Positions 22,111 to 33,475 of a DNA stretch of 64,000 nucleotides are shown here, one piece after another. The stretch covers positions 73,592,400 to 73,656,399 of the forward strand of contig CM019064.1 of NCBI GenBank assembly GCA_009667805.1. Reading direction: 5' to 3'. Origin of the DNA: Leptobrachium leishanense. Lineage: Eukaryota; Chordata; Amphibia; Anura; Megophryidae. Position 1 is the stretch's first letter. Each line of letters starts with the position of its first letter. Under the pieces are notes generated by a model. The model worked only from the letters and a program-made list of their open reading frames with translations. It was not told where the DNA came from and searched no databases. The position numbers and the translations under genes were made by a program.

Positions 22111-22912
22111 TAGTATGTAGATTACATTAAAATAATGAACACCACGTTGAGCTCCAATTCTAGTTCTTCACTCCATTACTCATGAGTAACAGCCCATGTC
22201 TTCTGAACATGAACTACTAGCGCTCTATTAATATATTTTCTCCATAAACTCTGAAAACTTAAATATTATACAGCACACATGAATCCATATACAAATATTT
22301 TTTTTTCAAATTCTCATTTATGACACTTTAGTGACCATAGAGCCCATATTCCACTAAAGTATTAATTTCACATCATGGGTAGTTAAATAGAGAACAGTGT
22401 GCTGCTCCCCTGATCTGCATTGCAGTTAAACTCTATCACTATCTGGGGAATAAGTCCACATTAATATCCAATAAAAAAAAGGTAAGACATACAGCGTGAA
22501 AGAGAATGTATGACCTACTAATAAAAAGATGCTGTCATACACTAATGTAAATATTTATACTGCACCATGCCATTAGCTCCTGCAGTTAATCTATTTCCTT
22601 TGCTAATGGATTGGAGTAGAATGTGTTCCCAGAGCAGTTTATATTAAAAAATTATTGATATATCATTGAATGGAGCGTGCCTGCCGCACTTCAAAAGCCG
22701 GTTACACAGCAGCGGTGGATTCAAGTGCTTCAATTTAATGTAGAATTTTATTAGTGGTCAGTAGGACAACTAAAGAGCAATATCTTAAAGGTGCTACATG
22801 CAGCGTAACAAAAGTGACAGCGAAGCAGATGTTTTTTTAATGTTTTTAACCCATCTTTCATTTCCAGGTTTAGCTTTCATCACCCTTGGCCCTCCAGATT
22901 TTTTGGAACTAA
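22111..22912. other. No recognised gene
   Basis: AT-rich sequence with scattered short ORFs only; no repeat boundary or motif recognised. Confidence 0.4.
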
Positions 22913-23748
22913 CAGGGTTAATCAAAGAGCACTGAAATTCCTCTGTAATTTTGGTGCTCTTTTGTTCAAACAAATTCCCTGACCCTACGGTGAATTCAGC
23001 ATTCACAACAAGTTCCCTGAAGCGCACGGAAAAGCCACCGACCGAATCCGAAAAACCGCCACAAAAACTGCCGATTCGAATGGAAAGAACCGCCGCAAAG
23101 CCACCGAAAAAATGCCGAGCGCACCCGATGATCCACCACAAACCCCACAAACGGATCTGATACAGCCGATGATCTGCCATACAGCCCCGACCGGCTGACG
23201 TAAAAAGCCGACATGCCTACGAATGGGGTAAAAAAACAGAACAGTGCAACTTTTAAAAGCTGTTTGGAAAAAAAACGACTGCACTAAAATGCCTGAAAAT
23301 TACATATAAGGTCCTATGAATAATAATAAAAAGGTTGGTTACAGAAAGAAAAAAAACACGTTATTTTTTGAAAAAAAAAAAAAAATGGCACCGAAACAAA
23401 TACTGAAAAATGCCTAAACAAAATCCTAATAAAAAAATAGAGTTTTTGTTGCAGATTAAAAGAATAAATGGTTTAATAAATATTCAATAAAAACGAGAGT
23501 ATATTTTATATTGAAGCCTACGGGATTCACCAGATTAAACCTGCCGAAAATCAGGGCATTTCACTGACATGTCTCTGCTGTTCGGTGTTCTCTGAATAGA
23601 TTAGCCATTACTTCTCTATGGGAGATTTCCAATATTTGGCGAATTGCCAGCTTTTGAATAGCCGAATGGCCACGAAATTGCACCGTATGGGGAAATTCAC
23701 TGTTCGATGCAATTTCGGGGTCAGTTCGGCTCTCTTTGAATAACCCTG
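22913..23748. mobile_element. CAGGG-TIR element copy, subfamily 2, near complete
   Basis: CAGGGTTAATCAAAGAGCAC at the left and CTCTCTTTGAATAACCCTG at the right, flanked by TAA and TAC. The interior follows the subfamily-2 order, with short unrelated frames caused by its GCCGAAAA-rich composition. Noncoding. Confidence 0.75.
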
Positions 23749-24710
23749 TACGTCTCCCATGGTGCTCAACCACTCCTTAGTTTGAATGAGCCTTGTTAGA
23801 AATGTAGTTTCAAAATATTTAGGGCTTTATTTCTTGATGTGCGCTGAAATGGGGACGCGAATGTGGAAAACCCGCGTCTTGAAAACTACGAGAAGTATGC
23901 GAAAAAACTTCTACAGAAACAACAGTAGAAAAATCTGTGAAAAATCCTACTGCTGCACTTCCCTAAATAGTAAATTCACCGTAGTTTCACCAGACTTGAG
24001 CCACTGTAATTATCCGAAGATGGCTGAACAAAATCCACCACTCTTTCAATAACAAGAGTGTCAGTTTTGAAGCACTTTTTTTAGAAAATCCATAAAGTTT
24101 TGATAACCAAGATTGCACTATAACAATTATAAAAAAGCGTAAGTTGTTAAAATGTCCCTTTAAGCTTTAGTTTTAAAATCTGTAGAGTAGAGGTCAAGAG
24201 ACATTGATAGATCATGCCCAGGAGACTGAGCCAATTAGGAAAAAGAACCAAGAAAAAACTTCTAACAGTACTTTTCTATACCTTTTATGTTTAAACATCA
24301 TCAAGGGTCCTATAAGAATAAATGAAGACGAGGCGTCAGTGGAATGAAGATAAGCAATGCCTTAGACAGCAGAGCACTGCTCAAATAAATTTTCATCTAC
24401 TTGTAATATGCTATCGATCTTAGCAGAAAAGGGTAAGGGAAGCAATATAATTTTATGCCATATGGGCCTCCATTTCCACTTCAGCTTCTTTGCACTACTC
24501 AGAAGCTAGCTACTAGATGATAAAATGTATTTCTAAAAATCTGCAATTTATTTCATTCAAGTCTGTCTCAAAACTGATACATTTTGCGGTAAAGATAATA
24601 TTATATTCTGGTTCTCTTTACTTACCTCCTACATAGGGCTGCCATCAGAATTCTTGAGCCCCCCCCTTCCCTCAGCTGCCCATTTCAGTAAACGATTTTT
24701 CCTCCTCTTT
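23749..24710. other. No recognised gene
   Basis: No protein family or repeat terminus recognised; a short ORF at 23786-24052 shows no known motif. Confidence 0.4.
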
Positions 24711-25136
24711 GGGTGGGGTCAGACGAACGCAGTGCGAACGCGCATGCAGCCGCATTTTATCACGGCCGTAGTAGCAGCAAATGACGGCCAATGACGGGCA
24801 ATATACGAAGTACGGCCGCACGAAAGTGCGGCCGCGCAACGCAAGCGGCAAACAAACGCATTTTTTCCAGAACGTGATACCGCTAGTACTGACGTACAGA
24901 GTGCGCAGCGTCCGCTAGCGGCGTGTGTGCGTGATTAGGAGACGTCAGACGCTGCTACTGTCCAGCCAACATAACGTCCAGACGCAAAAAGGGTTTTATT
25001 GATGATCCGTACAAAATCACGGACGAAAATGCGCATCGTATGACCGCTATCACGTGTTCCGTGAAAAAATACGTCCATTCGTTCGAACGCACTTTTTCAC
25101 GGATGTCGCGAAAAATGCGCTCATCTGACCCTAGCC
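24711..25136. mobile_element. Harbinger-like MITE (GGGGTCAGACGA termini), copy 1
   Basis: Left GGGTGGGGTCAGACGAACGC and right (minus strand) GGCTAGGGTCAGATGAGCGC, with TTT on both sides. 426 bp, CpG-rich (GCGGCCGCAC, TACGGCCG), which stands out from the AT-rich surroundings and suggests recent arrival. The termini and 3-bp duplication fit PIF/Harbinger. It matches 37879-38303 along its length and shares termini with the 31778-36451 unit. Confidence 0.75.
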
Positions 25137-25341
25137 TTTAGCGTTCCATATTTGACAGGGAGTGGGATAAAAAGTGTTCCCTGATGGATGCATGTTCAAC
25201 CTGCATCAGTACCGGCAGCAGACAATATGAAATGCTTCCAGTGTTCTGACTGGCCCGCCCCAGGTGCCACAAATTCTTGGTATCCTGATGGGTCAGTCCT
25301 GTGTGGCTTGAAGGAACCCTTACATCTGTCGTACTTAGATG

Positions 25342-26188
25342 GCTGAAAAGCAGCGTTCGGTTATCTTTCTTGGCCATTCGGCTAAGAGAGCTGGCAATTC
25401 GACAAATCCTGGCGAATTGCCTGCACATACGGTGCCTGTTCAGTGCCTGTTCGAGGGCAGTGAATTCCCATAGAGAAGCAATGCTTCGGCTATTCAGAGA
25501 GCAAAAGCCAGCAGTGAAAAGTTGCTGAATTGCCCTGCCATTCGGTGGTTTCATGCGGCAGATTTTCCAGGCGAATCCCATAGGCTTCAAAGTTTAAAAT
25601 ATTCCCGTTTTAATTCCATATCTAATTGATTATGATATTCTGCAGTAAAGAGTGTCTATATTTATAGATTTTTTAGGATATTTTAAGCATTTTTCGGGTT
25701 TTTGTTTTTTAAAAAAAAACTTCGGATTTTTGTTTTTTAACTTTACTTATTTTTTCTGTAACAGCCCTTTTTATTATCATTCATTGGACCTCATATGTAA
25801 ATTTCAGACATTTTCGCTCAGTAGTTTCATTGCAAACAGCGTTTCACTTTTCAAACATTCAAGCGAACTGTTTTTCTAATTTATTCACTCCATTCGTCTG
25901 CGGTGTTGGGTTTTTCCGGCGGCTGCTCTGCGTGTGATCGACTCCTGCTTGGGTTTTTCCGGCGGGTTAATCCAGATGTTTCTGTGGGTTTTTGGTGTGC
26001 TTTCACCCTCGTTTTGCGGTGAGTTTTCACCAGGTTTGCGGCGACTTTTCCCTGCATTTCAGCGGTCCTGTGGTGCTTGCTGAATACAGCAGGGTGGCCG
26101 AAATGGGATAGCCAAATCGAACCGAATTGAAGAGAACGAAAAGTCACCGAACGTGCGGTGGCTTTTCGATTCTCTTTGAATAACCCTG
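25342..26188. mobile_element. CAGGG-TIR element copy, subfamily 1, left end lost
   Basis: Collinear with 1390-2246: GCGTTCGGTTATCTTTCTTG near the left, CGAACGTGCGGTGGCTTTTC and TTTGAATAACCCTG at the right. The first roughly 40 bp, including the left TIR, are replaced by unrelated sequence. Confidence 0.75.
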
Positions 26189-26194
26189 ATAGGG

Positions 26195-26549
26195 TTTTGC
26201 AAGGGCCCCCTGAACACAATGGACCCCTGAACATATCAAGTGCTTGACTGGCTGTGCAGAGCACCACCTGCAACCCCATTCAACACATTTGGGATGAACT
26301 GGAATGGAGATTGCAAGCAAGACCTTTTTACCCAGCATCAGTGTCTGACCTCACAAATAAACTTCTGAATGAATAGGCAACAATTCCCACAGAAACACTC
26401 CAAAATCGGAAATCTGGAAAGCCATCCCAGAGGAGTGGCAGTAGCTATAGCTCATAAGGGAACCAACTCCATATTGATGCAATGTCATAAGTGTGCCTGT
26501 TGATGTAATGGTCAAGTGTCCCAATATTTTTGTCCATATATTGTACCAA
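26195..26549 (+). pseudogene. Tc1-like transposase C-terminal fragment and 3' TIR
   Basis: One frame carries NPIQHIWDELEWRLQARP, the end of a Tc1 DDE domain, then ASVSDLTNKLLNE, an in-frame stop and a degraded C-terminus. GTGTCCCAATATTTTTGTCC near 26517 is a typical Tc1 terminal repeat. The 5' half is gone. This subfamily differs from the 12653 element, whose TIR is GCCAAAAATATTCGCTC. Confidence 0.75.
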
Positions 26550-26720
26550 CTTTATTATTATTATTATTGTCATCATTTATATAGAGCCAACAGCGCTTTA
26601 CAATAACCAAAGGGAATGAGATAAATGGACATATGATGGAAACAAGTGGTGTAGAAGGCCTTGCTCATAGGAGTTTACAGTCTAGAGGGATTGGGGTTGA
26701 AGAAGACGAGGGGAATTTTA
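26550..26720 (-). repeat. L2-type 3' tail, minus strand
   Basis: (ATT)n at 26552-26568, then ATATAGAGCCAACAGCGCTT, which is the reverse of the AAGCGCTGTTGGCTCTATAT tail end, continuing through GGAGTTTACAGTCTAGAGGG. Confidence 0.7.
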
Positions 26721-27154
26721 CTAGATAGCAGGATCATTAGTGCCAGTGGTTTGGGAATGGTGGGCCATAGAAGCAGCTTCAATCCTTTGTGAGTAAATGT
26801 TCCAACACAAGAATCTTAATAGTTTGATGATTTGAAAAACATAGAGGGTTATTCAGAAAGCACCGTTTCAAGTTCGGCGCACTGAGCTTTGTTGACCCAC
26901 CAGTATTTGGGGAATTGACAGTTTAGTAAATAGGTGATCTGCCACGAAATATCACCGTATCATGAAATTCACCGTTCGAAGCCCTTCGGTGGCAGGATTG
27001 TCATTTATTACCCCTTTATTGTTTGTATTTATTTTAATACAATGCAAATCAAGTCTACACTTTTTGGTAGGAAAAGGGTTTAGTGTCTTTACATATACAG
27101 TGTACACTATATACAAGACTGGAATCATTAATACATTTTTGCAAATTTTATTAA

Positions 27155-28036
27155 ACCCCATAGCGACCAAATATGGACATGGTACATCCTACGAAAATGG
27201 TCGCTTAATGACCGAGGATGTACCCTGTACATCCTTTTGTTAGGGGACTCTCCCTCCCTATACTCACCTCTCTGCCTGGGATCCCACAGTGGTCCACCCA
27301 AGGAAGTAAAACCACTGGTTTTATACCCCGGAGGTTGCACTGATGTTATCGCGTCGGGTGAGATGACATCAGCATCAGGTGCCCCTCGGCAGAGCCAGGA
27401 GAGTGCTGAAAGGGAGGGGGTCCTTTGGACCCCTCTCCTTCCCGATTGGTATTGAATTTTTAAAAAAGAGAGGCATTGCTGGAAAAGTCACAGTACGACC
27501 TTCCCAGTGATGCTTCTCTTTAACCCTTTAGGTGCCGGTCTGCAATTGCCAAGCCTCCTGGGGCATCCCCCACCCACTGACGTCCTCACACATGCGCACG
27601 ATGAAGTCAGTTAGGGAATTAACCCCTAGCTGCCAAGGGGTTTCCCTATGGAATTCCCTATGGTGGAGATAGGGAGGTCGTTCCAATGACACCAAACATG
27701 ACCCACGGGCTATTCAGAGAGAGGTGAAAACCACGAGAATTGCCATGAGAATGAACAATATAGCCCAAATAGCCAATTTGGAAATTGAGATAAATGGGAG
27801 AATTTTTCTGGTTTGACTATTTTGACCTAGAATTTTAAATTCTCCAGTCATTCTCCTGGTTTTCACCTCTTTCTGAATAGCCCTGCATGTTTCAAGTAAA
27901 AAAAATAATACTAATAAAATAAAAAAAACTTGCTTTTTTTACTTTTTTTAATTTATTAACGCAGCACTATTATTTCAATTATAATGTGAATAATGATGCT
28001 GCACGAAGAGGTGAAATGGCTCAGCAGTGAAGCGGT
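27155..28036. mobile_element. TTAA-flanked hairpin-bearing element, copy 2
   Basis: TTAA at 27151-27154 and 28037-28040. The right end GAAATGGCTCAGCAGTGAAG and the AATTATAATGTGAATAATGA hairpin match the element inside the hAT gene and 51574-52670. Hairpins remain at about 27190-27235 (ACATCCTACG..AGGATGT) and elsewhere. A small MITE is inserted at 27716. Confidence 0.65.
27716..27895. mobile_element. Small MITE, CAGGGTTATTCAGAG family, nested
   Basis: GGGCTATTCAGAGAGAGGTG and CACCTCTTTCTGAATAGCCC are inverted ends of a 180-bp foldback. It lies inside the 27155-28036 TTAA element and is therefore younger. Confidence 0.8.
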
Positions 28037-28274
28037 TTAAAAAGCAGAAAAAAATATGCAAACATTGCTTATTTCCAAACCCAGGACAAAATTTAGAAAC
28101 TATTTAGCCGGGGTCTTTTTTGGCGGTTGTAGATGCGTCAGAGCTTTTGGGGTTTCGATTAAGTGGTTATTTTTTAATTTTTTTCATCATATTTCTTAAG
28201 TTTTTTTTATAGTAAATGATATGATATGATGAAAATAATGGTATCATCAATGGCCAGAAAAAACTGTATATAAT

Positions 28275-29179
28275 CAGGGTTATTCAAAGAGATTCGAAAA
28301 GTCACTGCACGTTCGGTGTCTTTTCGTTCTCTTCAATTCGGTTCCTTTTGCTGATCCCATTTCGGTGACCCTGCAGTGTATTCAGCAAGCACCACAGGGT
28401 CCCCGAATTGCAGGGAAAAGCTGCCGCAAACCCGACGAAAACTAACCGCAAAACCCACTGAATGAACGCAGAAAAGCCACAAAAACATCTGGATTAACCT
28501 GCCGAAAACCAAGCCCGAGCAGGAGCCGAACACAGCCGAAGCAGCCGAAGCAGCTGAGACCGCAGACGAGGGAGGTGAATAAATTAGCAAAATAGTTTGT
28601 GTGAATCTGTGAAAATGAAACGCTGTTTGCAAAGAAACTACTGAGCGAAAATGTCTGAAATTTACATATGAGGTCCAGGGAATGATAATAAAGAGGGCTG
28701 TTACAGAAAAAATAAGTAAACTTAAAAAAAAAAAAAATCGGACTTTTAAAAAAAAAAGAAAATTAAGAAAAATGCTTAAAATATCCTAAAAAATCTATAG
28801 ATAAAGAGACTCTTTACTGCAGAATTTTATAATGAACTGTTTATTAGATATTGAATTAAAATGGGAATATTTTTAACATTGAAGTCTATGGGATTCTCCT
28901 GAATTAACTTGCCGAATTAAACCACCGAATGGCAGGGCATTTCGGGAACCTTTCACTGCTGGTTTGTGTTCTCTGAATAGCCGAAGCAGTGCTTTTTCAT
29001 GGGGATTTCACTGCCCTCGAATAGGCACTGAACAGGCACCGTATGTTCAGGCAATTCGCCCGGATTTGGCGAATTGCCTGCTCTCTGGATAGCCGAATGG
29101 CCAGGTAAGGTAACCGAACACTGATTTTCAGGTTTCAGTTACCTTTCTAAAGCAATTCGGAGCTCTTTGAATAACCCTG
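28275..29179. mobile_element. CAGGG-TIR element, subfamily 1, complete copy
   Basis: CAGGGTTATTCAAAGAGATT to CTCTTTGAATAACCCTG, AAT on both sides. Opposite orientation to 1350-2246 and collinear with it throughout, including both terminal hairpins (GAAAAGTCACTGCACG and GGTTTCAGTTACCTTTC). 905 bp. Confidence 0.8.
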
Positions 29180-29461
29180 AATATGTGTGTGTTCGATAAA
29201 CGAGTAAGAGGAAAATTAGACCTAAACACAAACAGCTCAGAAATGTAAAAACTGCAGTGGGTACTTTCGGACAGACAATGGCAAAACAGTCCAGTCACTA
29301 TGGGGATAATTTCATTTGAAAAAAATTAAATACTGGAAATGGATAACTCGCTTGACCAGAGACGCATTACTGTTACACTGCATGAAGCCACATGATGCTC
29401 ACTCAACAGGGTTTTCAGAGATTGTCTGAGCAGCACAGAGAGAGGGATAAAACAATGTGGC

Positions 29462-30507
29462 TCAGTGAGACTCACAGGATCCCAGGGATAAATCAGTACT
29501 TCTCTGGAAATCACGTGTATCAGGCTGCCCTCTGGATATTGCGTCTGGGGATAAGGATGTGTTCCTGTCCTTTCGCCGCTGTGCACACCCCAATCTGAAT
29601 TTTGATGGCATTGATACATGCAGGGGATTGAATATGTGGATATAATAGCTGATTGCATTGGGTGTATGCGCAAGAATTACAATTAGTATCTTCTGTTACG
29701 GCGATATAGTGTTACTGGAGGAATGTGGTAACAGGCTGAACATCATTGTTAACCACCGGGGCTCTTAATTATTGCATGTGCTTCATTATTTTACTCATAG
29801 CAGGTAGCACATGTAAACTGCAACTTTATAACTTTGATAGAGACGGAGTGTTTTATCAATATTGAACGGATATTTTGTTTTTAAGAAATAATTCGTGGTT
29901 GGAGCCACTATTGTAGATAATCACAAGATAAGAATTGTGGCAGATTTTATTTGAGAAATTTATTCGAGCCATGCGTTCTCTACTATGAAATGACTGAGCA
30001 GTGCCTACTTCACTATCTAGTGGCCCAACTTTAAGTGTGTGTCAATTATTGTGTGTTTTTCTCAATATTAGGTCGTTATATATGTGTTTCACTGTGCAGT
30101 GTGTGTGGTTTTTATACAGTATGATACATTACTATAAAGATATATCTGTTTGAGATATTTTTGCTTTTATTGGATCAGTGTGATCCTGTGTGATTTTTGG
30201 GGGATATGGATAGTTCCACCATTTGTTTGTTTGTTATCAGCTGATCTGATGCCGCTACCTCCGTAAATTCCCAAATAACAGATGGCAGCCACAGGATACC
30301 AAAGTGTAAAATTTATTCAGCAAACAAATAAAAGTGCTATAAGCATAGGAAACCCGACGCGTTTCGTCTGAATTCACAGGCTTTTCAAGGGCAATGTATC
30401 AACAGGTAAGAGCAAGTCAATCTCTCAGACGCAATATCCAGAGGGCAGCCTGATACACAGGATTTCCAGAGAAGTGCTGATTTATCCCAGGGATTTTATG
30501 AGCCTCA
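29462..30507. repeat. Inverted repeat pair of about 85 bp with Penelope-like terminal motif between
   Basis: 29462-29546 and 30422-30507 are inverted copies sharing GATAAATCAG, ACTTCTCTGGAAATC, GTGTATCAGGCTGCCCTCTG and GATATTGCGTCTG. Just inside the right arm, the minus strand of about 30354-30385 reads TCAGACGAAACGCGTCGGG, a motif common in termini of Penelope-like elements. Inverted terminal copies are frequent in that class, but no RT remains here. Confidence 0.55.
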
Positions 30508-30510
30508 TCC

Positions 30511-31265
30511 AATTTGAGGTCTCATTGTCGCAACTTTACTGCACTATAAACGCTTCTTATTATTATAGGACTATACACTTCCATGTATACCCCGTTGTCT
30601 TGATTGAGGTGGATGAGAACCACCTCCTGAAAGTTTATCCTATACTTTATATAACATTCAGTTAAGTACCTTTGTAGTCACCTATTTGTATTTATAATGT
30701 GGCTCCGTGCTTTTACAACAAATGGAGGACAACATGAAAGACAGCATGACTAAATTCGAAAGGCAGAATCAAAGGAAATAGGACAATATACTGTATATGT
30801 ATATACATATAGGGTCAACATGACTATCATTGATATTTACATACTACTCAATAAACTGCAGTACTTGATTATATTATATGTACAGTACTACACAAACAGT
30901 GCAAATATTAATGACCGCTTTAGTGACAACTAAATCTATAAGGAAATTTTCAAATAGGCTCCAGATCATGCCCTTGGAGTTACAACCCATCAGACATGAC
31001 TGCTAATGTGTTGAAACAGTTTGAAAAGCTTTTGAGTTCCATTTTTTCCTTCAAGGAAAAATGGAACCCAAGCTTTGATTTACATGTAGTAGCACTACTT
31101 GGCCTAGGTCTGTGAAATAGAGCTTACCTACAGTGACAATATCCAAGAGATATAATTACGTTTATATTTACTGTGTGGGTAATGTAAAGTTATTTTTCCA
31201 TAATACCAACGGGTCCAGACAGTTGTTTCATGGAAAATCACTTGGTAAAGAAAGGGGATAACTAA
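30511..31265. other. No recognised gene
   Basis: AT-rich sequence without recognised motif. ATCACTTGGTAAAGAAAGGG near 31239 may be a decayed terminus of the CACTACCAAG MITE family. Confidence 0.4.
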
Positions 31266-32219
31266 CAAGGTTATTCAAAGAGCGCTTTCGTTCCCTGCAC
31301 TTTGGGGAGTCAGATTTGCCAACCCTGCAGTGAATTCAGCATTCACTGCAGGGTCCCCAAAGTGCAGGGAAAATCAACCGAACACATCCGAAAAACCATT
31401 GCAAAACCGCCGCATCAAACAGAAAAACCGATGCAAAAATCGATGAAAAAACATCAGATCAATCCAAAAAGCCGCCGAAAAAATCCACCCACAAAACCAC
31501 CATACGCATCCGAAAAAAGCTGACAATCCTCTTGTGACAGAACACGCTGTCACTGTGCGACTTGGAAGGGGCTGTGGGCTTGCTTCCTGCCTACAGACTA
31601 TGGCCCAGCAGTTAAATGGGAGATTTTGGGTCTGTTTGCCATCTCCTGCAACCATCAGATGCACAGCACACAGTGCGAAGTATTTTTGCGGTCACCGGTT
31701 CCTCTGAACCAGGCGAACGCAGCTTTTGTAGCCGCGCGTCTGGAACTATTATGGGCTACTTTTTCATATTAGAGTGAGGCTGGGGTCAGACGAGCGTAGT
31801 GTTAACGTCCGTGATTGCACCTAAAAGTACGTCCGTGATAGCATGACGGAAAGCCTATTGGAGCCTGACACATGAAGTACGTCCGCACTGAACTGCGGAC
31901 GCACAACGGCCGTGGCCCACGGACGCAAGGCAGGCAAGAACGTACAACTCCTAGAACGGCCGCACAAAGTGCGCTGCGTCCGCAACGTCTGCATAGCTTT
32001 GTGTGTGAGTGATGGAACATGGTCAGACGGACTGCATTTATACATCCAGCATTTTTCACGGACAAAATGGTTTTGCTTTTTATTTTATTTTCTCTCCTAC
32101 AGTCGTCAAAATATACATCAGTGATAAACGGACTGTGTGGCCACTGAAGGGATTTCACCCCTGATTCCCCTACACAATTAAACATCCAGAAGCCCTTATG
32201 TATCTAAATAATATATTGC

Positions 32220-32781
32220 TGTAGTTTAGGAATGCGGCCCGCGGCTGTATCTCTGTAGAAGGTCGCGCATCTTTTATTATCTTTGCAAACAGCTCACGTC
32301 CTTGCAAACTATGTCCTTGTACGCAAAGGCAGTAATCAGCTTAACCACAACACATAGAAAGGAATGTGGTCAATGTGTCCGTACAGTTTTTAGAAACCAT
32401 AATATGAACTTTAGATAACTTGTTAAGAATGTGCATTTCACAGAACTTCTGCAAGCGCTTACGTGTGAAATGTAACCAACAATAATTTGTTTATGCCGCA
32501 AGAGATATGTTACCTCCGCCTCAGTGTGTCACGACTGATTAATGTGGTATTTTGTTTATGTTGCAGGATGTATGACGCATATTGCTTTTCCACTTGCGTA
32601 AGTGGTTTTTACAATATAAAAGCTAGTGTTTTGAGTTCATTAAGGCAGAGAGACTATACCAACTGAGCATCCGTTGTCTGTGTGTTCTTTCTGGTCCATT
32701 CTCTCTCCCAGCGCTGGATGAGTGTTTCCTCTACCGAGTGTCCATCCCACCAAAGGGTCAAGCGGCCAGTTAACCCCTTCA
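32220..32781 (+). repeat. 5' LTR of endogenous retrovirus
   Basis: A TATAAAAG box is at 32615, transcription would start near 32640, and the LTR ends in CA at 32780-32781, three bases before the primer site. TG at 32220 is the most plausible start (562 bp), but without a 3' LTR the left edge is an inference. Confidence 0.65.
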
Positions 32782-32784
32782 ATT

Positions 32785-32802
32785 TGGAGGCACTGCTGAG
32801 AT
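32785..32802 (+). promoter_or_regulatory. Retroviral primer binding site, tRNA-Thr type
   Basis: TGGAGGCACTGCTGAGAT directly follows the LTR. The vertebrate tRNA-Thr 3' end complement would read TGGAGGCACCGCTGGGAT, so 16 of 18 positions match. The TTTGG context parallels gammaretroviral leaders. Confidence 0.65.
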
Positions 32803-32826
32803 CTCCGACAGGCTCTTCTCATTTAA

Positions 32827-32838
32827 CCGGGTAAGTAC
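32827..32838 (+). promoter_or_regulatory. Probable retroviral splice donor
   Basis: CGGGTAAGTACC, 25 bases after the primer site, is a near-consensus 5' splice site. In simple retroviruses a leader donor here serves the env mRNA; env is absent from this copy. Confidence 0.45.
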
Positions 32839-33135
32839 CATATGTACTCCGGTATGTGACAGAGACCGCTGTGAGATAAAACGAACTCGGGGTTAACACT
32901 AAAGTTCTAAAGTTCTAAAGATAAAAGGGAGGTCTGGGACTACCTTTACCAAAGACAAAGAGATTGTTATATTTGGGAGGACGCTCGGTGTGGAACCTCG
33001 TGATTTATTGTTTGTTTATGACTTAAAGTATAAGTTTGCATTATATTCAGGGAAGTTAGTAGATGGTAAGACGAACACTTCCCTACTTGTTACAATATTT
33101 GGTTGTTGTATATTGTTTGTATAGAGTATAAGAAT

Positions 33136-33459
33136 ATGGGGAATAAAAACAGTTATAGAGAATATCCACCCCTAGAGACAGGAGAACCATGCAAGGATTA
33201 TGTAATTAGAGTAGGGGGCACAGATAGATACCTGGTCGATCCATGGGTAGATAACATGGCGGGATGGACAGAGGCGGTAGGGAGTTGTGATCCCTTCCCA
33301 CGAGAAGGAGACAATAGTCCGTTCCATATGGATATGGTGAAAGGTCTCTGTCTTGGAGACTCAGAAGCATTTCCATATTACGAAGGGGATGCAGATTGGG
33401 ATAAACAGTATATGCAATTAGGAGGAGAACAATGGCTTCTAACCCCAACTCACTGGTAA
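33136..33459 (+). pseudogene. gag: ERV gag N-terminal remnant (matrix region)
   Basis: ATG 33136 gives a protein starting MGNKNS. Gly-2 with a following Ser is a myristoylation-type N-terminus, as expected for matrix. The 107 residues show no capsid major homology region and no zinc knuckle, and the frame stops at 33457-33459. The protease frame begins 16 bases later, so capsid and nucleocapsid have been deleted. The upstream ATG at 33103 is less likely because it hides the myristoylation signal. Confidence 0.6.
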
Positions 33460-33475
33460 ATGGCGAGATGACCCA

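Noticed and set aside
32060..32105. Pyrimidine tract plus CAG resembling a splice acceptor, and a 127-codon minus-strand ORF nearby
   Set aside because: Neither joins a recognisable exon; composition of the Harbinger-like arm explains both.
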